A DNA stretch of 64,000 bases, from NCBI GenBank assembly GCA_040506195.1, contig JBEVXH010000002.1:248001-312000 (forward strand). Reading direction: 5' to 3'. The notes beneath the pieces were generated by a model, which saw only the letters and a list, made by a program, of their open reading frames with translations, did no database searches and had not been told where the DNA came from. Positions 7,765 through 16,474 of the stretch are shown here, one piece after another. Source of the stretch: Thiodiazotropha sp040506195 (GTDB taxonomy: Bacteria; Pseudomonadota; Gammaproteobacteria; Chromatiales; Chromatiaceae). Each line of letters starts with the position of its first letter. The first letter of the stretch is position 1. The translations under genes and the position numbers were made by a program.

Positions 7765-10190
7765 AGCAAACCACAATATTCAAACACCTCTTCAAGAGAG
7801 TCGCATTTATTCTGTTGGGTGTCAATTTGCTTTTCTCCATCCTTCTATTGCCAATATACAAAGACAAGCTGGTGCGGATGATCGCCATCCAGGGAGACAC
7901 ATTCGCCAACTCGACGATAGCCGCATGCGGTGAAGCGCTATATACGGAAGACTTCAGCTTTATCATCTCTTATGTCAACAAGGTACTGCAACAAACACCG
8001 GAAATATCTTTTGTGACATTCACCTCGGTCAAAGGTCGGATGATCAAGCTCACAAACGACGGCTGGAATGTTGAAAGCCTGGATAAGAACCTGGATTTTT
8101 CACAATTCAAGAGTTCATCGCCCTATAAAATAGAACATGTGAAGAGTGGTAATAATGCCTTTGTCTTTACCAAACCGATCAATATCAGCGGCCTCGAATG
8201 GGGAATCTTCTCACTTGGCTTGGCTGACACGGAATACGATGCCTTGTTGTTCAGCTATTTCCGGAATGTCCTGATATTCAGTTTCTTACTTGTCTTCATA
8301 TCCCTTTTACTGTTGCATGGCAGCTCTCTGAAGCTAGGGCAACAACTGGCCAATCTGCGTCATACCGCCAACAGACTGGCACACGGCGAACTCACTGCTC
8401 GCGCACCCACCAATGCGATCGGAGAAGTCAGCGTACTTGCCAGTACGCTTAACGGCATGGCTCAAAGTCTGGACCGGAACACCAGGGATTTACGCCGCCT
8501 TGCACGCCTTGTTGAAGACACCAATGACGCCATTGCCATATTCGATAATGAAGACAAGATAATCTTCGTCAATGCCGCATTGAAAAATATCATCAATCAG
8601 AATGATGACTACTTCAATCGCATGTCGCTCTTCACTTTCCTCAATCATTTGAAAGTAGGCCGAAACAAGCAACTCGAAATCGCAAATGAATTCTCCAGTG
8701 TAGAGCAACATGACTGGTCGACTGATATCACTATCAGAACGCTCAAACACAATCTGATCCACATGACCATGCGCATCGAGCGCTTTGATATCGATGAAAT
8801 CGATAGCGGAGGCTATTTCATCATTCTCTCCGACATAACCCGGCGCAAGCAACTCGAACACGAACTGGAACTCCTCGCCTATATCGACAAATTGACGAAA
8901 CTGCCAAATCGCCGCTACTTCATGGATCGTCTCAACGAGGCAGTCGAGGAATCCGAGGCCTTCGATAGCGGCCTGGCCGTCTTTTTTCTCGATCTGGACA
9001 ATTTCAAGATCATCAACGATTCCCTTGGTCATGAAGTAGGCGACGCAGTATTGAGCGAAGCCGGTTGGCGTATCCAGGAAGCCCTTCGCAGTGACGACAT
9101 CGTATGCCGCCTGGGCGGTGACGAATTCACCGCCATCATAAAGGGTGTGACCAACAGAAAATCCATCAGTCAGGTTGCTGCCGCCATCTTGAAGCGCTTT
9201 CAAGTGCCCATCTATAACAATGAGCGTGAATTACGCATCAGCGCCAGTATTGGCGTAGTGATTTACCCGGATGACGGGTTCAACACAAAAGAGTTGATCA
9301 AGAATGCCGACACAGCCATGTACGCGGCTAAAAAAAGCGGCAAGAACGCCTACCGCTTCTTTTCCGAGGAGATGCATCATGATATTCGTGACTTTCTAGA
9401 CATAGAAGGAGCGCTGAGACAAGCTATTACTTCAACCGGACTCTATCTGGTCTACCAACCTTTCATCAATTCCGATGACGGTGAGATCCATCACTGCGAA
9501 GCTCTGCTGCGCTGGAAACAACCTGAACGCGGTTTGATACCACCTGGCAAATTCATCCCGATTGCCGAACAGTCAGGTTTGATCGGCGAAATCGGCCAAT
9601 GGGTTTTCGCTAAAGTCTGCCAACAAATCAAGGCATGGGATTTTGATATAAATGTTTCTATCAATGTATCGGGCAGTGAGTTGCTGGACAATCACTTTGC
9701 GGAGCGTTTGCACAACACGCTCATCGAGTATGACATCTCTCCTCACCATATTCAGCTTGAGTTCACGGAACATGTCCTGGTCAGTGAGGAGGGCAAGAAT
9801 CTTCCCGTTCTGAATCAATTGAAAAGAATGGGTTTCAATCTGGCAATTGACGATTTCGGTACCGGCTTTTCATCACTCAATTATCTTACCGAACTGCCAA
9901 TCGATGTTATAAAAATCGACAAATCGTTTATCAGTAGAATACCCCACGATCGCAAAACTGTCGCGGTATCGAAATCCATCATCTCTCTGGCGCATAATCT
10001 GGAGATTCTGACCATAGGTGAAGGTGTTGAAAATCAGGCCCAGGTGGAATGGCTGAGAGCCCATGATTGCAAGTTGATTCAAGGCTACTATTTCTACAAA
10101 CCGATGAGCGCCGGTGAACTTGAGGCATTAATCTGTAAAACCAATGTCACACTATTTGATCCTCAACGAAAAAAACGAAAGGCCACATGA
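7761..10190 (+). CDS. Membrane GGDEF-EAL protein with HAMP and PAS domains
   Basis: An 809-aa bifunctional c-di-GMP enzyme candidate. Order: TM1 (about 13-31), periplasmic sensor domain, TM2 (about 168-188), HAMP, PAS-like (about 245-365), GGDEF (motif G-G-D-E-F near 452) and EAL (E-A-L-L-R-W near 579). An inhibitory-site R-S-D-D lies five residues before GGDEF, so product feedback is possible. The EAL domain keeps N-V-S, E-F-T-E, D-D-F-G-T-G, K and E-G-V-E, so both activities look intact. It overlaps the upstream PhnD-like gene and is followed by two more, which points to sensing through periplasmic binding proteins. Whether the net activity is synthesis or hydrolysis cannot be read from sequence. 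Confidence 0.9.
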   Translation: MKQTTIFKHLFKRVAFILLGVNLLFSILLLPIYKDKLVRMIAIQGDTFANSTIAACGEALYTEDFSFIISYVNKVLQQTPEISFVTFTSVKGRMIKLTNDGWNVESLDKNLDFSQFKSSSPYKIEHVKSGNNAFVFTKPINISGLEWGIFSLGLADTEYDALLFSYFRNVLIFSFLLVFISLLLLHGSSLKLGQQLANLRHTANRLAHGELTARAPTNAIGEVSVLASTLNGMAQSLDRNTRDLRRLARLVEDTNDAIAIFDNEDKIIFVNAALKNIINQNDDYFNRMSLFTFLNHLKVGRNKQLEIANEFSSVEQHDWSTDITIRTLKHNLIHMTMRIERFDIDEIDSGGYFIILSDITRRKQLEHELELLAYIDKLTKLPNRRYFMDRLNEAVEESEAFDSGLAVFFLDLDNFKIINDSLGHEVGDAVLSEAGWRIQEALRSDDIVCRLGGDEFTAIIKGVTNRKSISQVAAAILKRFQVPIYNNERELRISASIGVVIYPDDGFNTKELIKNADTAMYAAKKSGKNAYRFFSEEMHHDIRDFLDIEGALRQAITSTGLYLVYQPFINSDDGEIHHCEALLRWKQPERGLIPPGKFIPIAEQSGLIGEIGQWVFAKVCQQIKAWDFDINVSINVSGSELLDNHFAERLHNTLIEYDISPHHIQLEFTEHVLVSEEGKNLPVLNQLKRMGFNLAIDDFGTGFSSLNYLTELPIDVIKIDKSFISRIPHDRKTVAVSKSIISLAHNLEILTIGEGVENQAQVEWLRAHDCKLIQGYYFYKPMSAGELEALICKTNVTLFDPQRKKRKAT

Positions 10191-10259
10191 CCAGCTAATT
10201 CCGCTCCAAGTCTATATAAACAATCAATTGATAATTAGTAAACCGCATTCCAGCTGAGC

Positions 10260-11180
10260 ATGAAAAACCGAGTAGCCTATTCCTACCTACTGAGTTGTTG
10301 TTTACTATTGACAACGATACCTACTTATTCTGCCCCTCTCCCTGATCGCTATACCGACAACCCCAGTATCGGCTATTTCGGCCGCATGTCTAAAATCCTG
10401 TTTGACGCCAACGTTACGGACACTACGATTGCCACTGATATGATCATCAGAAAGGTCTTCGGCATGATGGATATGAAATCAACGATCAAGATTTACAAGG
10501 ATCGAAATTCACTGATTCATGATTTGTCTGAAAACCGTGTTGATGCCGTCTTCACCAACACTATCGATCACTTTGCTTTGGATCATCTAATCAACTCAGA
10601 CTATATTTATACACTCATCTATGGATCGAGCGCCCATCAAAAAGCATATCTGCTGATCCGTAAAAACAACCGTGTCAATAATCTCAAGGATCTGCGGGGA
10701 AAGAAAATTTCCATACCTGATGGACATGATCTCGGCAGGCTTTTTCTGGATGTCGAGTTGAGGAAAAAGGGACTTCCCGGTCTCGACGATTATTTTTCCA
10801 GCATCAAACAGACTATAGATACCAATACAGCAGTGGTCGATCTCTTTTTTGGCAAATCCGACTGTGCACTGGTCTCGGACGTCGCCTTTGAACTGGCAGC
10901 TGAGCTGAACAAACAGATACCTCATGATCTGGATGTACTCATCGCCTCTGACTACATGATTCCACAGATTATCGCCATTAATAAAAATGTTCCACATTCC
11001 ATATTCAAACAAGTTGACGAATTTCTCGTCAAGGCTCATGAAAATCCTCGGATCAAGCATTTGCTCTCCCTGTTTCGCGCCAAGAAATTCGTCAAACTTG
11101 AACAGAACCAGTTAATCGAAAGCCGTCGTTTATTGGATGAATATGACGCGCTTTTGAAGCAAGCTAGGACCATTAAATAG
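10260..11180 (+). CDS. PhnD-like periplasmic binding protein (second of three)
   Basis: A 306-aa paralogue of the protein at 6862. A signal peptide ends near T-Y-S-A. Shared landmarks are R-V-D-A-V-F-T-N-T, L-K-D-L-R-G-K-K-I-S-I-P-D-G-H and S-D-C-A-L-V-S-D-V-A-F-E. It follows the GGDEF-EAL gene by 69 bp and precedes the third paralogue by 14 bp. No transporter components are linked. The paralogue array may widen the ligand range of the same receptor, which is inference from synteny. Confidence 0.8.
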   Translation: MKNRVAYSYLLSCCLLLTTIPTYSAPLPDRYTDNPSIGYFGRMSKILFDANVTDTTIATDMIIRKVFGMMDMKSTIKIYKDRNSLIHDLSENRVDAVFTNTIDHFALDHLINSDYIYTLIYGSSAHQKAYLLIRKNNRVNNLKDLRGKKISIPDGHDLGRLFLDVELRKKGLPGLDDYFSSIKQTIDTNTAVVDLFFGKSDCALVSDVAFELAAELNKQIPHDLDVLIASDYMIPQIIAINKNVPHSIFKQVDEFLVKAHENPRIKHLLSLFRAKKFVKLEQNQLIESRRLLDEYDALLKQARTIK

Positions 11181-11194
11181 AGATCACATCGTCA

Positions 11195-12112
11195 GTGCAT
11201 CGTCCGATCAATAATATATTACAGCAAGTTTTCGCAATTGGTTTAAACCTGGCGCTGCTCTTCGGTTATGTGAGCTGTCTCGCCGATCCATACGACCGGG
11301 ATACCGCCTATATCGGTATCATGTCTCGCTTGGTGTTTTCGACCGACCTTAACGATACTCGAATTGCAACCGAGTTGGTTTTCACCGAGTTCATGAAAAA
11401 CATAGGTAAAAAGGGCGAGTTTTTCGACTTCGATTCACCTAATGATGTGATTAAAGCGATGCGACAGCATAGACTCGACGCAGTCCTGACCGACACTCTT
11501 GACTACCTGAAAATCGACCACATGGTCAATCAAAACCACCGTTACTCAGTAGTTTTTGGCCCAGGTAAATTGCAGAAAATAATTCTTTTGACCCGGCGTT
11601 CAGACAAGATCAGCAGCCTGGAGCAACTGAGACAAAAGCGGTTGACACACCCTTCCGGCATTAATCTCGGACTACTGTTTCTCGATGTGGCGCTGATGAA
11701 AGAAAGGCTTCCCATCGCCAAGCGGTTTTTCTCTACATCCACATCGGTCGGCGATGTCAACACTGCAATCATTGACCTGTTTTTCAACAAAGCCGATGCT
11801 GCCCTGGTCACCGATTTTTCCTTTGATACCGCGAGTGAATTAAACACGCAGATTGCCAATCATCTGGAGATCCTGGTCGCCTCGGAACCCATCGTCCCAA
11901 TGGTCATCGGCATCAATAAATTCGTTCCCTCGGAATTTACCGAAAAAGTCGATGCGATGTCCGCCCGGTTGCACGAGCTACCTAAAACTCTTCATCTGCT
12001 ATCCCTGTTCAAAGGGAAAGGTATCGCCAAAATATCCGATCAGGATCTACTCTCGGCCCGTGTGCTCAAAGAGGAGTATGAGAAACTGATAAACTCCGAT
12101 CAAACGGAGTGA
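11195..12112 (+). CDS. PhnD-like periplasmic binding protein (third of three)
   Basis: A 305-aa paralogue with a signal peptide ending near V-S-C-L-A. It has R-L-D-A-V-L-T-D-T, L-R-Q-K-R-L-T-H-P-S-G and A-D-A-A-L-V-T-D-F-S-F-D. The start is GTG 14 bp after the previous stop, so it is probably translated from the same mRNA. The D-T-A-Y-I-G-I-M-S-R-L-V-F opening differs from the first paralogue and resembles the second (S-I-G-Y-F-G-R-M-S-K-I-L-F), suggesting the second and third arose by tandem duplication. Confidence 0.8.
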   Translation: MHRPINNILQQVFAIGLNLALLFGYVSCLADPYDRDTAYIGIMSRLVFSTDLNDTRIATELVFTEFMKNIGKKGEFFDFDSPNDVIKAMRQHRLDAVLTDTLDYLKIDHMVNQNHRYSVVFGPGKLQKIILLTRRSDKISSLEQLRQKRLTHPSGINLGLLFLDVALMKERLPIAKRFFSTSTSVGDVNTAIIDLFFNKADAALVTDFSFDTASELNTQIANHLEILVASEPIVPMVIGINKFVPSEFTEKVDAMSARLHELPKTLHLLSLFKGKGIAKISDQDLLSARVLKEEYEKLINSDQTE

Positions 12113-12120
12113 TTGAGAAC

Positions 12121-12153
12121 AAAAAAAACCCGCGTATGGGGAGAACACGCGGG
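12121..12153 (-). terminator. Intrinsic terminator for leftward transcripts
   Basis: An 8-bp perfect stem (ACCCGCGT / ACGCGGGT, 11-base loop) is followed on the minus strand by seven T residues. It would end transcripts from the two-component operon at 14720-12362. The rightward PhnD-like operon ends 8 bp away, but no T run follows the hairpin on the plus strand. Confidence 0.75.
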
Positions 12154-12180
12154 TAAGGGTAAACCAACTTTTCAGTCGCG

Positions 12181-12342
12181 GTTTATTTCATTCTCGCGAC
12201 ACTCGACAAAATATGTGAATATACCGTTTTCCGAATCGTTCGATCCCGCACCGGTGAATGCGATCTCGACATTTGTGTTGCCCATGTAGGGGCTATTGGC
12301 GTTCGCTGTCGACGGTTCGTTAAACGGTCCTATAAATACCAG
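12181..12342 (-). pseudogene. PKD-domain protein remnant
   Basis: A 54-codon open stretch without a start codon (an in-frame TAG lies immediately upstream at 12343-12345). Its translation includes A-N-A-N-S-P-Y-M-G, then I-A-F-T-G-A-G-S-N-D-S and G-I-F-T-Y-F-V. This closely follows the PKD-domain pattern A-N-G-P-Y-x-G...F-x-G-x-G-S-x-D...G-x-I-x-x-Y. The W-D-F-G-D that should follow is lost and the frame runs on through the terminator. I read it as the decayed 3' end of a cell-surface PKD gene whose terminator survives and now serves the kinase gene. An alternative is chance similarity. Confidence 0.45.
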
Positions 12343-12361
12343 CTAACCTAGCAGGAAATGA

Positions 12362-13714
12362 TTAAGGTTTTCTTAATTCCGGGAAGAACAGCTTTACAAT
12401 AAGGCCCTGCCCATTAACGGGATCGCTCATAATGATTTTTCCTTGATGGAGTTCACAGATTTCCTTTACTATGGAAAGGCCCAATCCGGCGCCTGTATCT
12501 GTCCCCCCAGGCAGGCGATTGAGTCGTTCAAAAACCCATTTTTTCTTGTCATCCGGTATACCCGGTCCCTCATCCTCAACGGTGAGCGCCACACCACCAT
12601 CGGCATGGACGATTGTGATCGTGACATGACGCCTGTTGGGGGTAAATTTTATGGCGTTGTTGACCAGGTTGCCGAGTAACAGTCCGATCAATTCCCGGTT
12701 ACCCACCATGGTGACGGGTTCTCCACACTCCAGCGCCATATCGATCTCTTTACTCAAGGCCTGTGGTGAGATGTCCGCCAATACCTCTTGCGCCAACATC
12801 TCCAGATCCAGTTCCGTAAAGCTATGACGAATCTTTCCCGGCTCGATAGAAGACAGCACCAGCAATTGATTAATCACATGATTCAGATGACTCAACCCTT
12901 TCTTGATCTGCTCAAATGCCTTTTTTCCTTTTTCTTCCTGAACACCGTCAGTATTCGACTTAAGCTGTACAAGCATACCGGCTATCGGTGTCCGTAACTC
13001 ATGCGCCACATCAGCGGTAAACCGACTGTTTCGGTCGATGGCTTGCTTCAATCTCACCAGCAATCCATTCAAGGCATCCACCATTCCTGCGATTTCCTTG
13101 GGTACATGCGTCGTGTGAACGGGATTGAGATGGTCATAGTCGCGTTCTTTGATCAGACGCGTCACAACCCTCAACGGTTGCAGACCCTTATGCACAACCA
13201 ACCAGAGTATTACCGATAGGGGTAGGGCGATCAACAAGGGTTTTATGACATCTACAACAAAGTCGCGAACCAACTCCCTGCTTGTCATATGGCTGCGCGC
13301 AACCTGTACACGGAAGTCGTGGTTCTTAAGGTTCAATGTATAGACACGCCAACCCTGACCATTTATTTTACTGTCTGTATAGCCATCGGCGATGGAACTT
13401 GAAAGCGGAAAAACAGGTGCTTCCGGACCACGTATCATCAACCTGTTTTCGTGGGACCAGACCTGAAACAGCAGAGGAAATATATAGCCTGACTCACTCA
13501 AATCCGCCTGATACTCATCCAGATCGAACTCATCCGATTCGTGCTCTGTAGCAACCGCCAGCAGCTGAGCAACCAATGCCAATTCGGCATTATAAACCCG
13601 ATCGATTTCACTGCTGGTCCTCCACCAGGTGAAATAGAGGATCGTGCCCCATAACAGCAGCATCGAAATCAGCAGCATAATCAGGAGACGCAGGCTTATT
13701 GAACGTACAACCAT
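12362..13714 (-). CDS. QseC/PmrB-type sensor histidine kinase
   Basis: A 450-aa membrane kinase. TM1 about 8-27, a short periplasmic domain rich in acidic residues (E-S-D-E-F-D-L-D-E-Y), TM2 about 155-178, HAMP-like linker, HisKA with V-A-H-E-L-R-T-P-I (His near 247) and HATPase_c with N-L-V-N-N-A-I-K-F and E-D-E-G-P-G-I-P boxes plus G-A-G-L-G-L-S-I-V. All catalytic boxes are intact. AAGGAG lies 7 bases before the ATG. The partner regulator is upstream at 14028-14720, but 313 bp separate them, unusually wide for a two-component pair and occupied by possible gene debris. The stimulus is unknown; the QseC-like layout is from architecture only. Confidence 0.88.
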   Translation of the reverse strand: MVVRSISLRLLIMLLISMLLLWGTILYFTWWRTSSEIDRVYNAELALVAQLLAVATEHESDEFDLDEYQADLSESGYIFPLLFQVWSHENRLMIRGPEAPVFPLSSSIADGYTDSKINGQGWRVYTLNLKNHDFRVQVARSHMTSRELVRDFVVDVIKPLLIALPLSVILWLVVHKGLQPLRVVTRLIKERDYDHLNPVHTTHVPKEIAGMVDALNGLLVRLKQAIDRNSRFTADVAHELRTPIAGMLVQLKSNTDGVQEEKGKKAFEQIKKGLSHLNHVINQLLVLSSIEPGKIRHSFTELDLEMLAQEVLADISPQALSKEIDMALECGEPVTMVGNRELIGLLLGNLVNNAIKFTPNRRHVTITIVHADGGVALTVEDEGPGIPDDKKKWVFERLNRLPGGTDTGAGLGLSIVKEICELHQGKIIMSDPVNGQGLIVKLFFPELRKP

Positions 13715-13839
13715 CTATAACTCCTTTGCACGATGATAATTCATGGCACTGAATCCGTTTCTATCCAACCGGTTCGCCATACCGACTACCGATATGTCGA
13801 ACTGAGCATAAACCGTTTCCAACCGATATCCGCTATATA

Positions 13840-14001
13840 TCAAATTAGCGGAGGGTGAGGAGGAAAAATAGGAACCGTTTTGTTATCGATACCATTAAAG
13901 TCAACACGAAAAGATTGTGCTGCTGATATATCGGGATTGGCTGTCAGAGACCTGCCATTAAGCAGAATATTATACGGACAAATATACAAAGCTTCGTGAA
14001 G
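13840..14001 (-). other. Possible short ORF or gene remnant between regulator and kinase
   Basis: The 313-bp gap 13715-14027 holds one protein-like open stretch of 53 codons on the coding strand of the two-component operon. It contains N-I-L-L-N-G-R-S-L-T-A-N-P-D-I-S and S-F-R-V-D-F-N-G-I-D, then ends in TGA. It has no ATG and an in-frame TAG upstream. A perfect CCGCTA/TAGCGG inverted repeat overlaps its end. I do not recognise a family; it may be the tail of a decayed gene inserted into the operon. Confidence 0.2.
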
Positions 14002-14027
14002 CTACTATGAACAATGACCTGTTAATT

Positions 14028-14720
14028 CTATCGTTTTGCCACTCCACCCGCGGGCTTCTCTATGACATAGCCCACACCTCTCACGGTGCGAATCGGATGA
14101 TCCCCCAGCTTCTTGCGCAGATGATGAATATGGACTTCGATGGCGTTACTCTCAACATCGTCATCCAGGCAGTATATTTTCTCACTGAGTTTTCTGCGCG
14201 ACATTACGCGACCCATGTTCTCCATCAGGCTCTGGAGAATATCAAACTCCTTTACTGACAGTGACACTTCGCTGTTCTGTATGGTTACCGTATGGGCAGA
14301 TGGATCCAGAATTAGATCACCATGACGCAAAATCTCTTCTTCCTGACCACTGTGGCGACGGTGGAGCGCGCGAATACGAGCACATAGCTCTTCGATATCG
14401 AATGGCTTGACCACATAGTCATCCGCACCGCCATCCAGCGCCTGTACGCGGTCGACAACCTCGGAGCGTGCCGTCAATACAAGAACGGGTATCTGATTTC
14501 CGTCCGAGCGAAGACGGGCCAAGACCTCCAATCCGGAGAGCCAGGGTATGTTTAAATCGAGCAACAACACATCATACCGGGTAGTCTTCAAAGACTGCAT
14601 GGCTGAAAGACCATCACGTACCCAGTCGATCGACAATCCACGCCGCATCAACACGGTCTGGATGCCGTCGCCCAACATTTCATCGTCTTCGACAAGCAGC
14701 AGATTTATCGCACTTGACAT
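14028..14720 (-). CDS. OmpR/PhoB-family response regulator
   Basis: A 230-aa winged-helix response regulator. The receiver domain opens I-N-L-L-L-V-E-D-D-E, with phosphoacceptor in D-V-L-L-L-D-L-N-I-P and the conserved V-V-K-P-F. The C-terminal DNA-binding domain has V-K-E-F-D-I-L-Q-S-L and G-Y-V-I-E-K-P. I start it at the ATG preceded by TGGGGGATTT, 12 codons inside the longest frame. It is transcribed leftward towards the kinase at 12362, its probable partner. Targets are unknown; no clear tandem operator was found upstream. Confidence 0.9.
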   Translation of the reverse strand: MSSAINLLLVEDDEMLGDGIQTVLMRRGLSIDWVRDGLSAMQSLKTTRYDVLLLDLNIPWLSGLEVLARLRSDGNQIPVLVLTARSEVVDRVQALDGGADDYVVKPFDIEELCARIRALHRRHSGQEEEILRHGDLILDPSAHTVTIQNSEVSLSVKEFDILQSLMENMGRVMSRRKLSEKIYCLDDDVESNAIEVHIHHLRKKLGDHPIRTVRGVGYVIEKPAGGVAKR

Positions 14721-15165
14721 AAATCCCCCACGCAACAATTTTTTTACTCTGGCCAATCATGCGGATGCGGGACAATCCCACCCTGCCACAGCAGGCTTTT
14801 CTCCTGTTCGTGCTGCTCCTTACTGACTTAAGTCCGCATACCGTATTGATTTAGTATTAATTCTAACTTTATCAGTCCAGCAGGTTCTTTAATTGGGAAT
14901 TATATACCAATTTCACACAATATCAGAAGCTAATATTTGCGATTTATGACGGATTTCGCGAATTCTATTCCCTGCTCTTCGCTCAAAGCCATGGCTCCCA
15001 GTATGCCGTATAATGTTTATTATTGATTTGAAAGTACTTTTTTATTACGAGCCCGATCACTGACTCAGTCCGCATCAGGCCTCCTCACATGAACACGATT
15101 CTGCTCTGCAACATTTCGAGTCCGTATCTATACCTGAGCCGCCGATAGTTGGCAGACACAGGCAT
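14721..15165. other. Non-coding stretch upstream of the two-component operon
   Basis: About 445 bp without a convincing gene. It is A/T-rich around 14840-15040, as expected for a promoter region of the leftward regulator. I see no RNA gene, repeat-family copy or strong operator in it. Confidence 0.4.
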
Positions 15166-15519
15166 TCAGACGAGAAGAAAGAAGGCTACAGCGGCGGCGG
15201 TCACCAGACTGATGGTGGTGGGAAGAGTCACCAGCATGTCACCGGAGCCCAGCATCAGATAGGCGGTTTCCACCACCAGAATGGCCATAGCTACCCCCAA
15301 TGCCCGTGGTGTTTGCATCCATCGGGTAACACCTGCCAATGAGATAAAGGCCAATCCCAGCAGGGCCCCTCCCATCATACCGGCAAACGCATGATTGACC
15401 GGCTCAACACTGAAATAGCCGGCGATCAGATGAGGATCGACAATCAGGATCGTTCCCCACACACTCAACATCACGATAGCGAGAATCAGCGCAAGACGCT
15501 GCAGGGTCCGGTTAGGCAT
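15166..15519 (-). CDS. Small four-helix membrane protein of unknown function
   Basis: A 117-aa hydrophobic protein with about four transmembrane helices: L-A-L-I-L-A-I-V-M-L-S-V-W-G-T, G-M-M-G-G-A-L-L-G-L-A-F-I-S-L, G-V-A-M-A-I-L-V-V-E-T-A-Y, and a C-terminal hydrophobic run ending F-F-L-L-V. I start it at the ATG at 15519, placed after GGGGATAATC; the in-frame TTG four codons upstream lacks a ribosome site. I do not recognise the family. It is a single leftward gene between the two-component system and the SOS cassette. Confidence 0.6.
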   Translation of the reverse strand: MPNRTLQRLALILAIVMLSVWGTILIVDPHLIAGYFSVEPVNHAFAGMMGGALLGLAFISLAGVTRWMQTPRALGVAMAILVVETAYLMLGSGDMLVTLPTTISLVTAAAVAFFLLV

Positions 15520-15589
15520 GATTATCCCCAAATATCTTTTTATTTATCATGAGAATATAGAGAATTTCTCCTTCAATTACAAAGAACTT

Positions 15590-15705
15590 TGTTTAATTTT
15601 GAATTGTGAATTGTGGTGTTCGCTTCGCTCACAACTGATTTATAAATGGGGTGTGCACATAGCGGATGCATCAATTCAAAATTCACAATTCACAATTAAC
15701 CCCTC
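15590..15705. repeat. A/T-arm intergenic repeat (family 2), inverted-arm copy
   Basis: Left arm TTTTGAATTGTGAATTGT, core GGTGTTCGCTTCGCTCAC, right arm CAATTCAAAATTCACAATTC followed by ACAATTAA. The arms are clearly inverted repeats, so the transcript could fold into a long A/U stem. It is the cleanest copy of this family in the window and lies upstream of the LexA-like gene. Confidence 0.65.
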
Positions 15706-15721
15706 TATCTAGAGTTCTCCT

Positions 15722-15761
15722 AATGTTCTATACTCCAAAACATCGGATGGAACATTTGGAG
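15722..15761 (+). promoter_or_regulatory. Nested inverted repeats upstream of lexA (candidate operator)
   Basis: Two overlapping perfect 7-bp inverted repeats: AATGTTC (15722-15728) with GAACATT (15750-15756), and CTCCAAA (15733-15739) with TTTGGAG (15755-15761). They cover the start-proximal leader and ribosome site of the LexA-like gene. No E. coli-type CTG-N10-CAG box is present. An autoregulatory operator of non-standard type is plausible. Confidence 0.45.
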
Positions 15762-15768
15762 AATGCAC

Positions 15769-16368
15769 ATGCTGACCCCTACCCAGGACCGGGCCCTGAC
15801 CTTTATCCGCCGCTATCTGAAAAGACGGGGATACGCCCCTTCGCTGATTGAGATTGCCGAAGGCATCGGCATCAGTTCCAAGGGCACTGCCCATCGCCAT
15901 GTGCAGGCCCTGGCCGAGGCGGGCGCCATACGCCTGATAACCGGACGTAAGCGTGGCATCGAACTGGTGGAAACGGCACAGGCGTCAAAACTGAGCCTGC
16001 CCCTGTTGGGCGCCATTGCCGCAGGTCAGCCCATTGAGGCTATCCCTGGCCAGGACCGCCTCGATCTGGCCGACTACCTGCTCGGCGACAACCGCTATGC
16101 CCTGCAGGTCAAAGGAGACTCCATGATCGGTATCGGCATTCTCGATGGAGACCTGGTGATCATCGAGCGCCGTGATACCGCCGAGGATAGCGCCATCGTG
16201 GTGGCATTGATCGATGACCAGGAGGCCACCCTCAAGCGCCTCAGGCGTCTCAAGAGCGGCCGCATCAAACTGATTGCCGAAAACCCCGATATACCCCCCA
16301 TGATCTATGCGGCAAAGCGGGTACGCATTCAGGGGGTATTGGTGTGTCAGCTAAGGCGATACCAATGA
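15769..16368 (+). CDS. lexA: LexA-family SOS repressor
   Basis: A 199-aa LexA. The N-terminal winged-helix domain begins M-L-T-P-T-Q-D-R-A with recognition region I-S-S-K-G-T-A-H-R-H. The self-cleavage bond is Ala85-Gly86 (I-A-A-G), and the serine-lysine dyad is Ser118 (G-D-S-M) and Lys156 (A-T-L-K-R). I chose the second ATG because GGAG lies 7 bases upstream; the ATG at 15763 is too close. It is followed by a Y-family polymerase and a short SRAP-like gene, so the three form a compact damage-response cassette. The recognition helix differs from E. coli LexA and no CTG-N10-CAG box is visible, so its operator is probably distinct. It may be a second LexA in this genome. Confidence 0.9.
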   Translation: MLTPTQDRALTFIRRYLKRRGYAPSLIEIAEGIGISSKGTAHRHVQALAEAGAIRLITGRKRGIELVETAQASKLSLPLLGAIAAGQPIEAIPGQDRLDLADYLLGDNRYALQVKGDSMIGIGILDGDLVIIERRDTAEDSAIVVALIDDQEATLKRLRRLKSGRIKLIAENPDIPPMIYAAKRVRIQGVLVCQLRRYQ

Positions 16369-16375
16369 ATGGAAA

Positions 16376-16465
16376 GTTTGAATTTTTAGTTATGAGTTGA
16401 TGAGTGTGCTACGCACGCGTTTTTTATCTGGTGTGAGCGAAGCGAACACCAAAACTCAAAACTCT
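16376..16465. repeat. A/T-arm intergenic repeat (family 2), reversed core
   Basis: Shares the exact word TTTTTAGTTATGAGTT with the copy at 1392, but the core is in the opposite orientation (GTGAGCGAAGCGAACACC), followed by AAAACTCAAAACTC. It separates lexA from the polymerase gene; it carries no obvious LexA-type site. Confidence 0.6.
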
Positions 16466-16474
16466 TGAGCAGTC

